From NCBI GenBank assembly GCA_027563935.2, contig JANVAS020000223.1:558001-622000 (forward strand): a stretch of 64,000 nucleotides of DNA. Reading direction: 5' to 3'. The notes below the pieces were generated by a model. The model saw only the letters and a program-made list of their open reading frames with translations. It was not told the DNA's origin and searched no databases. This DNA comes from Costus lasius (lineage: Eukaryota; Streptophyta; Magnoliopsida; Zingiberales; Costaceae). Below, piece after piece: positions 23,650-36,360 of the stretch. Position numbers and translations under genes: made by a program. Within the stretch, counting starts at the first letter, position 1. Every line of letters starts with the position of its first letter.

Positions 23650-23920
23650 CATCTGCATCCCGTTGAACCCTACAACGTGCACAATGAATCAGATCAGGCA
23701 CATTTTCTGGAGAAGAAAGCTTCTGAGTTCCAATTACTAATAGAAAGGATGGAATGCCTTGCTCTGATGCAAATTTTATCTGCGCTTCATGCTCATCTTT
23801 TGGGGCAATAAGCATGGTAGTGACATTCTTATCCAGTAAATATCTACCGAAGCTTGCAACACCACATCCAACATCAAGGGCAACTTTTGTGTGGTCTCCC
23901 CAAATGACAATTGGGAGAAT
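23650..23920 (-). pseudogene. Orphan exon of a pectin-methyltransferase-like (PMT/QUA2 family) gene
   Basis: The minus strand encodes VALDVGCGVASFGRYLLDKN, then PKDEHEAQIKFASEQGIPS, GTQKL and DLIHCARCRV. This is the S-adenosylmethionine-binding exon of the plant DUF248 family of Golgi methyltransferases (motif I DVGCGVASFG). The exon has a possible acceptor (CCAG before 23920) and donor (DADG followed by GTAGCT at 23649-23644), at the position where such genes often have an intron. Trp is replaced by Gln in RVQRDADG. No neighbouring exon was found within about 2 kb on either side, so it is a captured or stranded fragment. Confidence 0.75.
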
Positions 23921-24754
23921 CTGGTCAAATCAGGGACGTTTTGTTAATTATGAGATCAAGAAATGCAAATGGAAACAACTATATAACATGTAATGAAAGT
24001 CTGTCATATAACAGATGTCTTCGAGACTATCATAAATAAGTAAATGCTGTATGATCCAGCAATGGTCAACCAAGTCTTTCATCTAATGCACATATAGATA
24101 ACAAAGAACGTCTATCAGACAATAATTATGGATAGTAGATCCTTGATTTACAATGTTTTCCTGATAACATGGATGGGTAAAAGAACCAAGTAGTAAGCAC
24201 ACTTCTATGCACAACTACAAATGGAACCATCTGCAAGAGGAAACCCGGTCGCCAATGCTTCATAAAGTGAAGAAATTAGAGACTAAAAGGCAAGGTTTCA
24301 AAAAGAAGGGCGTGGTGGCAGCTGGCAACGGGTAATAGCCAGCAAACAAGGAAGTGATCAGAGTTAAGAAAGAAAGGAACAGACGCAACCAACAAAAGGA
24401 GACCTGGCATAGACCACCATGAACAAGACAAGTCTTCAAAAATCAGAAAAGACAAGGGGTGAGTATGGAAGTGACAAGGGCTAGTAAGGAAAAAGAAATG
24501 GTGTCCACTGTCCACTGTCAGTGGACAAAAAAAAAACAAACAAGGAAGCGCGAAGGAAAAAAAAAAGAAGGGAAAGCTAGCTGTTAAAAAATGATCGTTC
24601 CTTTGTGCCGATGGCTAGAGGTCGGCCAAACAAAAAGAGGGGAAGGAGACCAGAACAAAAGAGAACACGGAGAAGCGACACGGAAGACGCTGCAGGGAGA
24701 AAGCTGCGAGAAGAAACATCAAAGGTAATAAAAGGGTAGTTTTTTTATCTTCTG

Positions 24755-25245
24755 TAGGTCTAAGGTGCACTAAGCACCGGTGGCATTAGGCCTAAGGCGC
24801 ACTAAGCGCCGGTGGCATCATGAAAAAGCCGGACGAGCAGAACTAGGGAGAAGATGCATTACGCTGAATGTTACAAGAAAAAAAGAAGCAAGAAAGAAAA
24901 AGATGAATAGAGGAAGTGATTAGAAAGTAGAAGGGGGAGACTCTGCTAAAAAAAAGAGAGAACAGAGTGATGTTGCATTAAAAAAAAGGGAGAGAAAAAA
25001 AAGGAGGTTTTACTGCACCGACAGGCTAAAAAAAATGGGAGACGCAGAAGGCAGGCGAAGCACAAAGGAGCGCCGAGGAACTGGAAGAAGGGGCATACAG
25101 CGAAGGAAAGTTTTCTTCATTTTCTATCTATAGGCCTAAGGTGCACTAAACACCCAATGGCATCACAAATGGTCACACACGCACTATCTCCTCATTCTTT
25201 CTGTAGGCCTAAGGTGCACTATCACTAAATACCTAGTGGCACACA
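24755..25245. repeat. Dispersed CTAAGGTGCACTAAGC motif in purine-rich DNA
   Basis: Four copies of a GGCCTAAGG(T/C)GCACTA core occur near 24757, 24790, 25132 and 25203. Each is followed by a CACC/CGCC and then GGTGGCAT- or AGTGGCA-like tail, giving a small stem potential. The surrounding 24240-25560 is strongly purine-rich on the plus strand and includes a run of 25 A at 25423-25447. No gene is seen. Confidence 0.5.
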
Positions 25246-25559
25246 AAAAAAAGAAAAATACTGAGACGGCTGAAAAGAGAGGAAGTTATGCGAGAGGGGC
25301 TGTCGGATGAAAGAAAACAAAAAAAAATAAGCGAAAAGGGAAGAGAGAAAAAAAAGATGACGGCGGCTGTGAGTAAAATCTCTCTTAACAAAAGAAAAAG
25401 AAGACGGGATCTCTCTAGTTTCAAAAAAAAAAAAAAAAAAAAAAAAAGACACTAAGCCGGAAAGCAGACAAAGTAGATCAAGTGGAGCGAGAAAGAAAGG
25501 TCGAAAGCAAATGATGAAACTCGTTATCTGAAAACATAACAAGCCGAGCACAGCTATTC

Positions 25560-27712
25560 CACGCTACTGTGAGCAAGGTGGCGGAGGCTATGAAGGGAGG
25601 AACTAAGCTTTCGGGAGGAATACCGCGCATACGAGAAGAGGAAAGGAAGAGAATAAAGGCCCTTACATAAATTTGTGACAAAAAAGCTCATGGATGCATT
25701 TCGTCACGGCGGAAAACCATCCGAAAGGAAGGAATAATGAAGAACCCTATTCGATCGCCGACTTTCAACTTCCGCCGGCGAAGCGATCTGAAGCTCAGCC
25801 CTAACGACATCAAAAAAATTCAAACCGAGGAGAAGATCCGATACCGATGGATCGGATCCGAATCGCTATCCGATCCGAATCATTAAAGAATCCGACAAAA
25901 TTTACCTTGTGCTCTGTCTGAGAGAGATCCCGAGCAAAAGGTGCTCCCACCAAAGACGACGGCACGGCGTCGTCCGAAGTCCAGCAACTCGACCGACACC
26001 GACGCGACGCCATTCTGTTGCAAACGAATGCCCGCCAGTGGATCCTTCCTAGAGCAGCCCCTCGGTGAATCTTCGGCACCGTACTCTCTACGAATCAATC
26101 GCCACCAGCTACACCTTTGTACACCGCTGAGGCCGCCGGAGCCTCACTGGCTTCTATTGCTTCTCAGCAGAGATTGCTGTCTTCAAAGAGACTCTTCTAA
26201 GCTTCATCTGTCGCTCCTTCTCACAACCTTGAAGAGTAACTCTACTCTTTCGTGAGCGAGCCCTAAATGAATAAACAAATAAAAAGAGGGAGAAAAAGGA
26301 CATCAGTGAGACCGTTAAGGGCAGGACAAAAGAGAGGAATGAAACAAACCCAACGCAAAAAGAAAATTATTTTGGGATTTTTGTTACCAAAGTCCTAATC
26401 CACAGTTGCTCCAGAATCCAGAAGCATATCCCCCAAATCTGCTTCAATTGAGTGCTTACTCTTCGGATTGCCACTCCTTGTTTCTCTAAAGTCCAGAAAT
26501 CTATTGAATATCATAAAAGCAGTCTATAAAATTAAGAAAAAAGACTTGAATCCATGCCTCACCTGGATCAATGCCGGTGGAACTTTAGCAGCCCGAAGCG
26601 CCATGACTCTACTGAATTTTGGCCGATTCAATTTGTATTCCCTCATAATGTCGTACAGAACACATCCAAAATCAAAATTTTAACAAATTAGACCTCTTGA
26701 TTTAGAAAGCAGTGAATCCTCTCTTGATCACGGGCTATCCTTGATCCCGTCTCCTCGGCTAAATCGAAGCCCCAAGGCTAAACTCAAGCAGAAGCTCAAG
26801 GCTAAGCTGCCAAGGCCAAGCTACCAAAGATAAGCCATCTGCCACGAAACGTAAGCTTGCCGCGGTGAAGAGCAAGGCCGCCGTGTCCAGATGAAAGTCG
26901 AAAATAGAGGCAGTGCCTGTGAAGGCAACCAAGACCTCGCTCGTCTCCTCTTCGTTCGGCCCAGATTCACCAATTATCGGACGAGGTGAGGTTATGGCGG
27001 AGCTCACAAAGGGGAAGAGGAAGGTCCTGTTTGTTGTTGAATAAGAACAACAGGATGTTCACTGCGGTCGCTGATGATGTGGGATCCAATCAGCCTCAGA
27101 ACATCCGAATCCATGGAGATTCAATCGCCGTCAGTACTATCACTCTCCTTCTCCACCAATCTCTCCCCTACACTTCCATCGGAGGCAAAAGTCACGAGAG
27201 ATTTGGCTATCAAAAGAAAAGACATCGAACGGAGTCAAAGAGGGATCCTCCACCAGAGCTCGGCTGCGCCGCAACTTCACCAGCTCTCGCCGCCTCCAGC
27301 TACAAACAAATGCTGATCCCCGATTTTCCCTTTCCTTTGGATATGGGAGAATTCTCCTCCGGCGCCGGAATCATCGGCCTCTTCACGCCAGCCTCTCTGC
27401 CCCTTTCGACGGATCCCACGCAGCGACACCGTTGCTCTCCCCCCACGAGTTTCTCGCCGGACACAGTCTCACGGAAGAGTAAAGTTGTTCTTCCGTGACG
27501 GGATAAAAAGAAAAAAAAAAAAGGGTGAAACGGAACAGAAAGGAAAATGGAACAAAATAAAATCCGATAACGCTAAGATACAAAAAGAAGCAAATAAAAA
27601 TATATGCGGTGCAAAAATGATGATGCATCACCTTCCCGAATTCTATTGGTCACGTGTGACTAAGTGGCAAACTCAATAATGAAAATAAAATTCTATTGAG
27701 TGTGCCAGAATT
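25560..27712. other. Anonymous sequence without a supported gene
   Basis: Mixed-composition DNA. A short Lys/Ala-rich plus-strand stretch near 26838-26920 (KPSATKRKLAAVKSKAAVS) looks like a basic protein tail but is bounded by stops and too short to assign. The remaining open frames are overlapping and unsupported. Confidence 0.3.
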
Positions 27713-28267
27713 TGTGGAGTCAAAATTATTACATTAAAAAATATAATATGACTATTTTCAAATTTATCTTAAATTAATAAGGTTTTTTGTTAAATGGGTT
27801 CTGGCTACCAAGCGCTCATTATTAATTACCCCTAAAATTAGGGAACCTTTGATTAAGAGATCTATAATACGTAATAAAATAAGAGAGACAGAGTTAAATA
27901 ATATCATTCATAAACATAATTTGACGTGATACATAAAATGATAAAGGAAAAGAGTTCCCAATGCATCGTCACAGGACCAAAATTGGATGAACATAAATTG
28001 CCCATGCTCACGGGAACTCTTTTCCTTTATCATTTCATGTATCATGTTAAATTATGTTTATGAATGATATCATTTGACTCTGTCTCTCTTATTTTGTTGC
28101 GTATTATAGATCTCTTAATCAAAGGTTCCCTAATTTTAGGGGTAATTAACAATGAGCGCTTGCGCTCATTGGAAGTCAGAACCCCTTTAACAAAAAGCCT
28201 TATTAATTTAAGGTAAACTTGAAAATGGTCATATTACATTTCTTAATGTAACAATTTTGACCCCACA
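27713..28267. mobile_element. Palindromic MITE (~555 bp)
   Basis: Arms TGTGGAGTCAAAATTATTAC (left) and the inverse of GTAACAATTTTGACCCCACA (right) pair. Pairing continues inward through TTAAATTAATAAGG, CAAGCGCTCATT or AATGAGCGC, AGGGAACCTTTGATTAAGAG and GAACTCTTTTCC towards a centre near 27990. It is non-coding. I could not identify a target duplication. Confidence 0.85.
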
Positions 28268-30984
28268 ACGTCGTCTTCTCCGTTGGAACAAACACGAACG
28301 CAGCGTTCGCTCGCTGCTCGCCGGAGAAGGGAAAGGCATCGCCTCGCCTCGCCGATGCCGATGGCTGTCGTCGCTAAAGCCCTAGTAGCCGCCTGCCGCT
28401 AAAATCCTAGTCGTCGCCGAGCGGAACACAAAGGAAGGAAGATCGGTGGAGGAAGAAACTAATTTTATTCCCGAAAACTTACAGAGTCTCCTCCAAGTGT
28501 CGCCGACAACCCCCTGGTCTCGGTGCCCCTCTTCCCTCCCTCACCTGCGGTGCCCTTGCCGTCGGTTATAGTCTTTATCGCTCCCTCACGAAGTCGCTCG
28601 TCGCTCATCTCGCCGATGTTTCCCTAAGCAGCGGAATTTGCTCGATGGTGGAAGGATGGTCGCCCCTCGCTCTCCCTGTCGGACGGCTTTATATGGAGGA
28701 GCCACCGCCGTCCGCTCTCCCTCTTAAGCCGCGTCCGCTTCCACGTCCTCCGGGTCTTCCGCCGAGCCCTTGCCGCGTCGCCCGCCGAGGCCTCCGCATC
28801 GACCGCAGCCACCCGCATCTGAGGAGCTCAGTGAGGACGACATCGTCCTCATTGTGCGTGCGTCTCCTCCACGCGCTCCGCTTCCGATTTTGCAGTCAAA
28901 GTCCTCCGTTGACCGCGAACTCGTTCTGTCTGAATGTTTGCAGCGTGGGTTTGGGTTTGGATTTGGGCTTGGGCCATGCCTACTGGGCTTTGGCCTGGAC
29001 CGGATCGAACCGGGCCTGACACTTAGTGTTAGGCCCAAGATTAGGGCCCGATTTTGACTAATCAATTGAGTCGTTGACTAAGACAAAATCGGCCCCAAAT
29101 CCAAGGCTCACGCCCGATCGGGAACGAGATGCTGCTCGATGCGTTCGACGGAGCCGCGGCTGTGATGTCAGCGCGTTCAGGAACCCTCTGCTACGTGGCG
29201 GGCAGCAATGGGCGGCGACGTCAGTCGGAGAGGCGACGGCCGCTAGCTGGTGGCGACGGACGGTGGAGCCTCAAAGCTCGCTTGGACGCGAGGAACGGGG
29301 AGGGACTGGGGACGCGCAGCGGGAAGTGCAATGTCACCCGCGGACGTGCTGGAGGGAGGCGGATGGCACTCGGCGACACCGGCGACGTCGGCGACGTCGG
29401 CTTGTGAGGCGACGACAGTGTGGGGCAAACGGATCCGGCAGACTGGCGATTGGCTTCGTCCGTTGGGAGGCTGGGCACGCGGCTTCGAGCATCGAGGTGC
29501 GCGGCTGGTGGGTCTCTGGCGTCACGCGGACGCTGGGGAGAGAGGAGCTGATCGATGGGCTCTCGATGCGTATACGTGACGAGCTGACGACGCAGCTTCG
29601 GTGCGATCCGGCGGGCGTGTAGGCATACGCTGCTGCCAGAGCTCGGCAGCGGGGAACGCAAGCGCAGGGAAGAGGGAAGTAGGCGACGCTTCCTTCCCTT
29701 TCTGCTGACCCGACCAGCGAAGGACGAGGAGACGTCGTTTGTTCCTACGCCCCTCGTCTCATCTTCCCTTCTGCCCTCGTTGTCCAGCGAGGTCCTGCAG
29801 TGTCCGGCGAGGCCGGACGAGGTCAGGGAGGTCCGGCGACGTCCCCCTCTCCCTCTTGGTTCCAGCGATCAGTGGTGGTCGTCCGCCAACCTCACTCCTG
29901 CGGACTTCATGCGACGGAGTCTGATAAGCTCTAGGGTTTATAGCGTCGAGAGGTCTACCCCTCCACTCCAGCGATTGGCGGTGAACGATATACTCCGACG
30001 ACCGATGGTGTGGTGCGTGCTGTTCGGCATCGATGACTCCACCTTGTTTCCCTCTACAGATCAGCATAGTTGTATCAACTTCTCGGATGGACTCTGGTGA
30101 TCGGTGGCAGTTCCCGATGATCTTCGTGCGATGACCAGTGGTATGTGGTGGGTGGTTCGACACCAAGGAGTTCAAATCAGTTTTTCATCAGTTCGTTGTG
30201 CAATGGTGGAGCTGGTGGGTTCGAGTCTTGCCGAGAGGTATTCTTCTTCTCCTAGCTCCTTATTTTATGTTATTACAATTTTTCACTATTTATTCTATTT
30301 TATGGCGTTGCCATACTTTTCGGCAATGCCTTGTTCTGTTGCTTGTTGTGTGTGCGTGCTGCATTCGACTCCACGTTTAGACGCGTGCAGTCCCTCGCTT
30401 CTCTAGCATTCTCCCCTGCTCGTCTGAGCGAAGTAGCTTCTGTCGTCTTCTCGGCGTGTGCGACCCTGTCACTATTTGTGTTTGCTATGTTGATTTTGTG
30501 TTGACTTTGTATTCCATCGCTTGCGTGTGACTAGCCCCTTTCCGACACCCAGTGTGGTGTTTGCTGTTCGTGCATGTCCTCCGCCGTCTGCGTACGGTGT
30601 TGTCTGTTTGTTGGGTTAGGCTGAGATGTGAATGGTCACGGCTGTCGGTCGCGCCCTATGCTATTTCTATCCCCTACATGGGACGGTTTTTCTTTCGGAG
30701 TCCTGCGTGGCTCTAGTTAATTTTGAGAAAAATTTAGCACTAATTTTGTACGTGACACTTAGCTAATTAGACCGGTTAGCACTTGACTAACTAATGCCTA
30801 TTTGGGAACAAAACTCTTAAGTGGAGGGGACCGCTTACAATACGAGAAATGGGGTGATCTTTTCACTTTAAAAGCACACGGGGATTTGTGTTGTGCAGGT
30901 ATGCACGAATCCCCATAAATCCCAACGATGGATGCACGCGCCCCACTCAGCGCCCCACCCCGCTTAGAAAATGCGCCCCTATTT
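28268..30984. other. GC-rich anonymous block
   Basis: About 28300-29900 is GC-rich with many CG dinucleotides and overlapping ORFs on both strands; none matches a family I know. From 29900 to 30984 the composition becomes mixed, with no credible frame. It could be untranslated and first-exon DNA of lost genes or part of a large non-coding element. Confidence 0.3.
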
Positions 30985-31325
30985 GGAACAAAATTTCTAA
31001 CTTGGGTACCCAAGTTAGAATTAAAACTATTTTTAATTAATTTTTTTTAGAAATGATCTATACATTGTAACCTATTCAATGGTATCAATATTGGAGTATT
31101 TTAGATTACGTATACTCATAAAATACCCTAAATATTTTTATATAGTGAATAGTATTTTATTTTTTATGTGATAATGTTTAGGGTATTTTATGAGTATACA
31201 TAATCTAAAATACCCCAATATTGATATCATTGAATAGATTACAATGTTTAGATCATTTTTAAAAAAAATTATTAAAAAAATATTTTTTAATAAAAATTAG
31301 TTACCCAGGTTAGAAATTTTGTTCC
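30985..31325. mobile_element. Palindromic MITE (~341 bp)
   Basis: The ends GGAACAAAATTTCTAACTTG and the inverse of GGTTAGAAATTTTGTTCC pair. The interior pairs around GATTACGTATACTCATAAAA and TTTTATGAGTATACATAATC, with a centre near 31150. It is AT-rich, with no coding capacity and no clear target duplication. The flanking sequence to 32212 holds nothing recognisable. Confidence 0.85.
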
Positions 31326-32212
31326 TCGACTTGGGGCTGCATTTTGGCGGTTGCTTGATCATGAACAAAGTAAAAAATGAAAAGTGGGCGTGTTTAGGTT
31401 GCTACCGTGTAACATGATTAAGAATTTCGGTATGTATGTGATCCTTTTAAACCTTTAAGTAGCTAACGTCATCAACAATGCACCCTTGTGTTTCTCAATT
31501 ATTTATAGTTATTTAAATATTTTTTTAGTTTAAACTTTGACTAACTATAATCATCGTTCTTATGTGGATGTGTCGGATGGTAGCTAATAAAAATTGAGAT
31601 GTACACAGGCCGACCAAATTGGTCAAATGGTTATTTTTTAAATGCAGTTAGATAATTGAGATTTACTATAAAAAGAATTATGAGCTAAGATAAGACAATC
31701 GCTAGATTTTGGATGCCAAATTTAAAACAATTTAGCAAGTCAATGAATCGAGTAATAATAAACTATATAATTTAAGGGATATGCTCATGAAGCATTCACC
31801 AGAATAGGAAAGTCAACTGGTGGCAATCCCCAAACAGTCATCCTTAATTTGGGGGATTCAAAGTATCTTCTTCACGTTTATTATTTGTCCATTAAATTTG
31901 GAAAGTTAGTCAAAGTTCAAAATATTTGGTCAACTAATCTCTCACAGCAGTCAATTCGATTGCCGTCGCTGTGTCGCAAGCACGTCCACAGAAAAAATGT
32001 ATGCCGTCCACCAATCCTATTCAATTCCCAGCGCGAGAAAGAATTATTGGCTCTCGTCGATCCGCTAATTACATTTTCAGATTCCTTGCGTCTCTCCGAC
32101 GGCGACATTGATCGGCCGATCACTTCCTTGCGGATTTGGTGACCACGAAGCCATCGCACGGATCGAAAGAAGGGAAAGCAGCGCCTTCTCATGCTCCTCT
32201 TTCCTTGCTTCC

Positions 32213-32626
32213 ATGGCCGCCACTCCGCCCTCTTCTCCTTCCCTCATTCTTCTCTTCTTTAATCTGCCTCACCTCCTCCACCAAACCCGCATGCCGCCTT
32301 CCCTCTGCATTTCCGCTAAGAATCCAACACGATGCGTAAAAAAGCTTCTTTTCCCTGCTTCTATTGGCCCGCTGATCTCGCCCTCGTGGCCAAAGCCGAC
32401 GCCGCAGCCGCTGAGGGCGTCGTTGCCGGATGAGCGAGGTAGCGAAGATGGCGCTGCGGTCGTCGTCCGGGAGGAATTAGACGAGTATGTCGCTGACGGC
32501 GGCGGTAGCAGCAATGGTATGGGTCGTACTGTCGGGGTTAATCATCTATCCGGGTCCCCGCGTCCGCAGAGGAGTGCCGGCTCCTCGTATTTGATCTCGT
32601 TGGGCCTCAAGGAACCTGTCTATGAG
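32213..32626 (+). CDS. First exon of a chloroplast Mg2+ transporter-like gene (MRS2-11/MGT10 type)
   Basis: The ATG at 32213 (TTCCATGGCC context) opens 138 codons ending GAG|GTAAAC, a good splice donor with the exon closing on a complete codon. The N-terminal part is rich in Ser, Pro and Leu with few acids, as in plastid transit peptides (MAATPPSSPSLILLFFNLPH). An acidic stretch (EELDEYVADGGG) follows, and the exon ends SLGLKEPVYEV, the conserved start of the mature region of plant MRS2-11/MGT10 proteins. Those proteins are CorA-type Mg2+ channels of the chloroplast envelope. The pore domain (GMN motif) would be on later exons. I see none of them in the 3.7 kb downstream before the UGT pseudogene, so the gene is either truncated or has a very long first intron. 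A frame extends upstream to 32108 but without ATG. Confidence 0.6.
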
Positions 32627-35600
32627 GTAAACCAAAGTTTTTTTTGGACTTCAAATTTTTGAGACTTAGAACATCGTAATCACATTTTAATTGCAGTGAA
32701 TCAACTTTCGAAATTTGAGATTTTGCTAAGCGTCACGTATACCATGTCAATTCAAAATCTAACATGATCTGTATGTTTTGATTTAGTTTTACTTTACATA
32801 ATTTTAGCAATATCTCTGCTAATCTAGTAATCCTATCTGTTTAAATTTCAGAGAAAAATAAGAACAATTCCAAACTATAAATGCACTTTCTTCAATTTCT
32901 GAGGGAAAATTCCAAACATTAGGAACGGGATTAATCTTGGATCCCCATTCCTTTCTCGTGTTTGAAATTTCAATATTGAAAAGTTGCAAATCAAAAGGAA
33001 AGACTACTCCTGTCCGTTAAACGGAGAACAAAGGGCCCAATCTCTCCAGTCTCCACCCGGCAATAGAGGAATGGCTACAATCTTACAGCAGCAGCAGCAG
33101 GAGAAGCTCCTGTCAGCACCGCCGTGGTCGGACCAGTCTATGGACGCATATCGGCCACCAGCAAGATCGTCGCCCTTCGCATGGTCTGCCTCTTATGCAT
33201 GTTTTCCGTCAATCCCCACGTTGTCACGCTGTGGCAGCTGGATAAAGGTCAGAGAAACAAGGGCACATAGCATTCCGTATCTCGCATTATTTCATTGCCT
33301 TGGTGTCCTGCACAGAGATCTCAAATATCACCTTTTTCTTAGGATAGGAAGACTTTGACACTAAAATGTGAGTCTTGGGCTTGGTCAAGCCTTCAATTTT
33401 TCCCTCATTAAGAATATAATGAAGGTCCTGACCCTGGGAATCGAGCTCCAAGGTGCATCTACGGCCTAGGAATTACATAGCACCATTTAAAATTTGATAG
33501 TGACCCTGGAACTTAAGCAGCTCTTTTGCATCTTCACATTGCTTGATGCTGGGATGGCAAAATACCCATACCTATACCTCACCCAGCCCACCCAACTTTG
33601 ATGGGAAAACCTAATTTGACTAAGTTTTTGTGGAGAAAGCCCGACTCATGTACGGGGATTCCAAAATCCAGCCTAAACCCAAACCCGAATCCGTCCTAAT
33701 ACACATATTTTATAATTTATTTACTATTACTTATAATTCTTATTATCATCTTATATAATTATTTTATTTTAATTAAATAAATATTTTTAATTGTCAACTG
33801 TTGTGCTTGGTCATGATGTTGATGTGTTATCTTCTTATGAAAAAGTTGATGTATTATCACTTTAAGAGGATTTTGGCTTGGAAATCTACTACCACTATTT
33901 TTGTGGTTATTTTGAATGTAGTTTTTCTTCAGCATTAAATGTTGTAAATGCTTAGAAGCAATAAGCATATTGGTCAAAAAATGCAATGGGAATATTGATT
34001 CTTTCGATCCAAGTGAAGGGATAATACCAAACAAAAGAAAAATTGTACATCAATCACATAACTAGATCAAATCTTGAGCAAAATCACTTTGGAACATTGT
34101 TTTGAAATCCACGTGCTTAGATGAAGCTTTTTTAATTCCTCTTACTCTCTAATACGAGTGTTCGAAGAGAGCAGCCTTCTTTTTTTATTTGTCTCAAATG
34201 TAAAATGAAGGAAACAAAATCTCCCCTCCCCTCAAATTTTTGTCACATGAAATAGGAGGGGACAGACAAATAAAAATCATAACCACTTATTTGTTTAAAT
34301 GAAAACATCATAAGTTTTTATTTGGGCTTTAATTTTGTCTTTGTATGCAACTCTTGTGGCATTAGTGCTTAGTAGGACTAATTGTAAGGTCATGAGCAAT
34401 GAGTGGCTTCTAGTAACACATTATTGTCATCTAAGTCACAGGAATGTCATGATTCAATATGACTTGTCTATGATAATATAATTGTGTATTATAATCTCTT
34501 TGTTTTTATCATCTTGATTGAACACAAGGCACAAAATATGTTATGTATGTAGAGTTCAATCTTTGTGTTTCTTGACTCCTAATAGACTAACTTAAGCAAA
34601 TGAGATTAGTATTTTATATATATTTATATAAGCCTGACTATATATTCTTAATCTCACTTGATTAAGCGGCTCAAAATTGCACTTTTTTATATAAAGGATA
34701 AATCTTATTTTGATCATGCATATTACTCTAGGTGATTTATTGATTACTCGTTTATAACCTTTATAGTATGCTCTATTATGGTGATGTTTGACAGTATATG
34801 AGATTCCATGGTGACTTTAAGTCTAGGAATCATAGAAATAAGTATCTTTATCACAATTGGTTATGACACTTATATAACAACTTATGTAACAATATCATGG
34901 CAGGTCAGTCTTTAACATGGAGCTATGTGTTAGACATGTTATCTCATATCTACACATACTAGTCTTAATATACTATTGTTACCCCAACCCATAATAATAC
35001 TTTACTAGTGATATTTAAGAATAATACATAATATTCTAGAGATATTATTTTATACATAAAATTCTTCTATGATATAATTCAATCTTTTCTTTGTTCACCC
35101 CGATTTATTAATTAATATTGACAAATAGCAATTTCCTTGAATCTAAACAGTAAAGGTGACAAAGCTTTTCTGAAGTCACTATTGCCTCGCCTAAATCCTA
35201 GAAACATGAATGTCAGTTGTTCAATGCCTTTTGCACCTGAGGTACTAAAGCATAAGTTCCACCAACACCATCTAGCTCGCTAATCGTTGAAGATTTCTTT
35301 ACTATGTCTTTGATGTTCATTTATGACCCACCAATTGGGTTATTCATGCCAAGATTGATAACTGCCACCTCAGCTCCTCCCTGTCCATTAGTCATTCATT
35401 ACTCTATCTCTCCTTGGTCAATGTTCTACCTTAGGGGAGTTATATATTGGTATTATTTTTGACTAAATTGATAGCAATCTCCACTTCCTTAATGCTCTCC
35501 TCAATTTATTATCTTCCTCCCATAGCCTCTTCCTACCAATTTCTTTCTTATGTATTTCCTTTGGTTGATTCTTCTTCTTCCATTATGGTCAATGACTTGC

Positions 35601-36360
35601 TAGATAATAAGAGTGAAGTCAATAAATCAAGACATCCAATCAATGACTTGTATATTCATGTGACTTGTATATTCATGTGGCTTAACCCAAAATGTACCAA
35701 TTGATTACCTTCAAGAAAGCCCCACTTCATGCAAAAGATTGACACCAACTCTTATTAGAATTAAGTCAAATATGATCGAATTTAAAGCCAACATATTGAT
35801 TGGGTTTGAAACCAATTCAAATTAGATCCACTCCATTCAGACTTAATTTAGACAAGTAAAATTCAAGCTCAATCTATATTCTAGTTCAAAATATGCCTAA
35901 GCTACAATTTATCTATTCAAATTAACTTATATTTACACGATATTTTCTTTAATGCAACGGGTAATAATTATAATAATTTTATCTACTTTGTTATTTAAAC
36001 TTTAATACACATCAGTTGAAATGTAAGTAGGAGCACCCCTTTTTCTAAAGTATATATGATTTATCAATAATGCCTATCAATAAATGAAAGAAAATATGCT
36101 TCTTTAATAAGTAGGAACCACACTTGTAAGTATCTTATCGATACAAGTAATCATTTCTGAGCATACAAGATTTTAAGTACCCAACAATGACTAAACAAAA
36201 GTAATTAATATCAAAGTGAAGGATGAAACAATTTTTGATAGCTTAAGAGTTCCTCATCCTTCAATTATATGACCAATCTTCAAATTATTTCAAGCTAGAT
36301 AAACCAACATTCAAGGAAAAGAAGTGATAATTGAGAGAAACGTTTATTCTTCAACTAATT
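32627..36360. other. AT-rich non-coding interval
   Basis: No supported gene. A tiny stretch near 33294-33330 translates to HCLGVLHRDLK, resembling a protein-kinase catalytic loop, but nothing kinase-like flanks it. The interval could contain intron sequence of the gene starting at 32213. Confidence 0.4.

Noticed and set aside
24276..24539. Hydrophobic 87-codon minus-strand ORF
   Set aside because: It arises from purine-rich plus-strand DNA (Phe/Leu/Ser codons on the complement), as does the one at 25225-25551.
25423..25447. Run of 25 A as a retrogene or LINE tail
   Set aside because: No coding remnant or target duplication on either side; it is in generally purine-rich DNA.
26838..26930. 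Lys/Ala-rich stretch resembling a histone H1 tail
   Set aside because: Short, bounded by stops and without a globular domain.
28624..29661. GC-rich ORFs up to 182 codons
   Set aside because: Same reason: dense overlapping frames in GC-rich DNA, with no recognisable domain.
33294..33330. HCLGVLHRDLK, a kinase catalytic-loop look-alike
   Set aside because: Only about 11 residues match and no other kinase motif flanks it; it may be chance or a tiny fragment.
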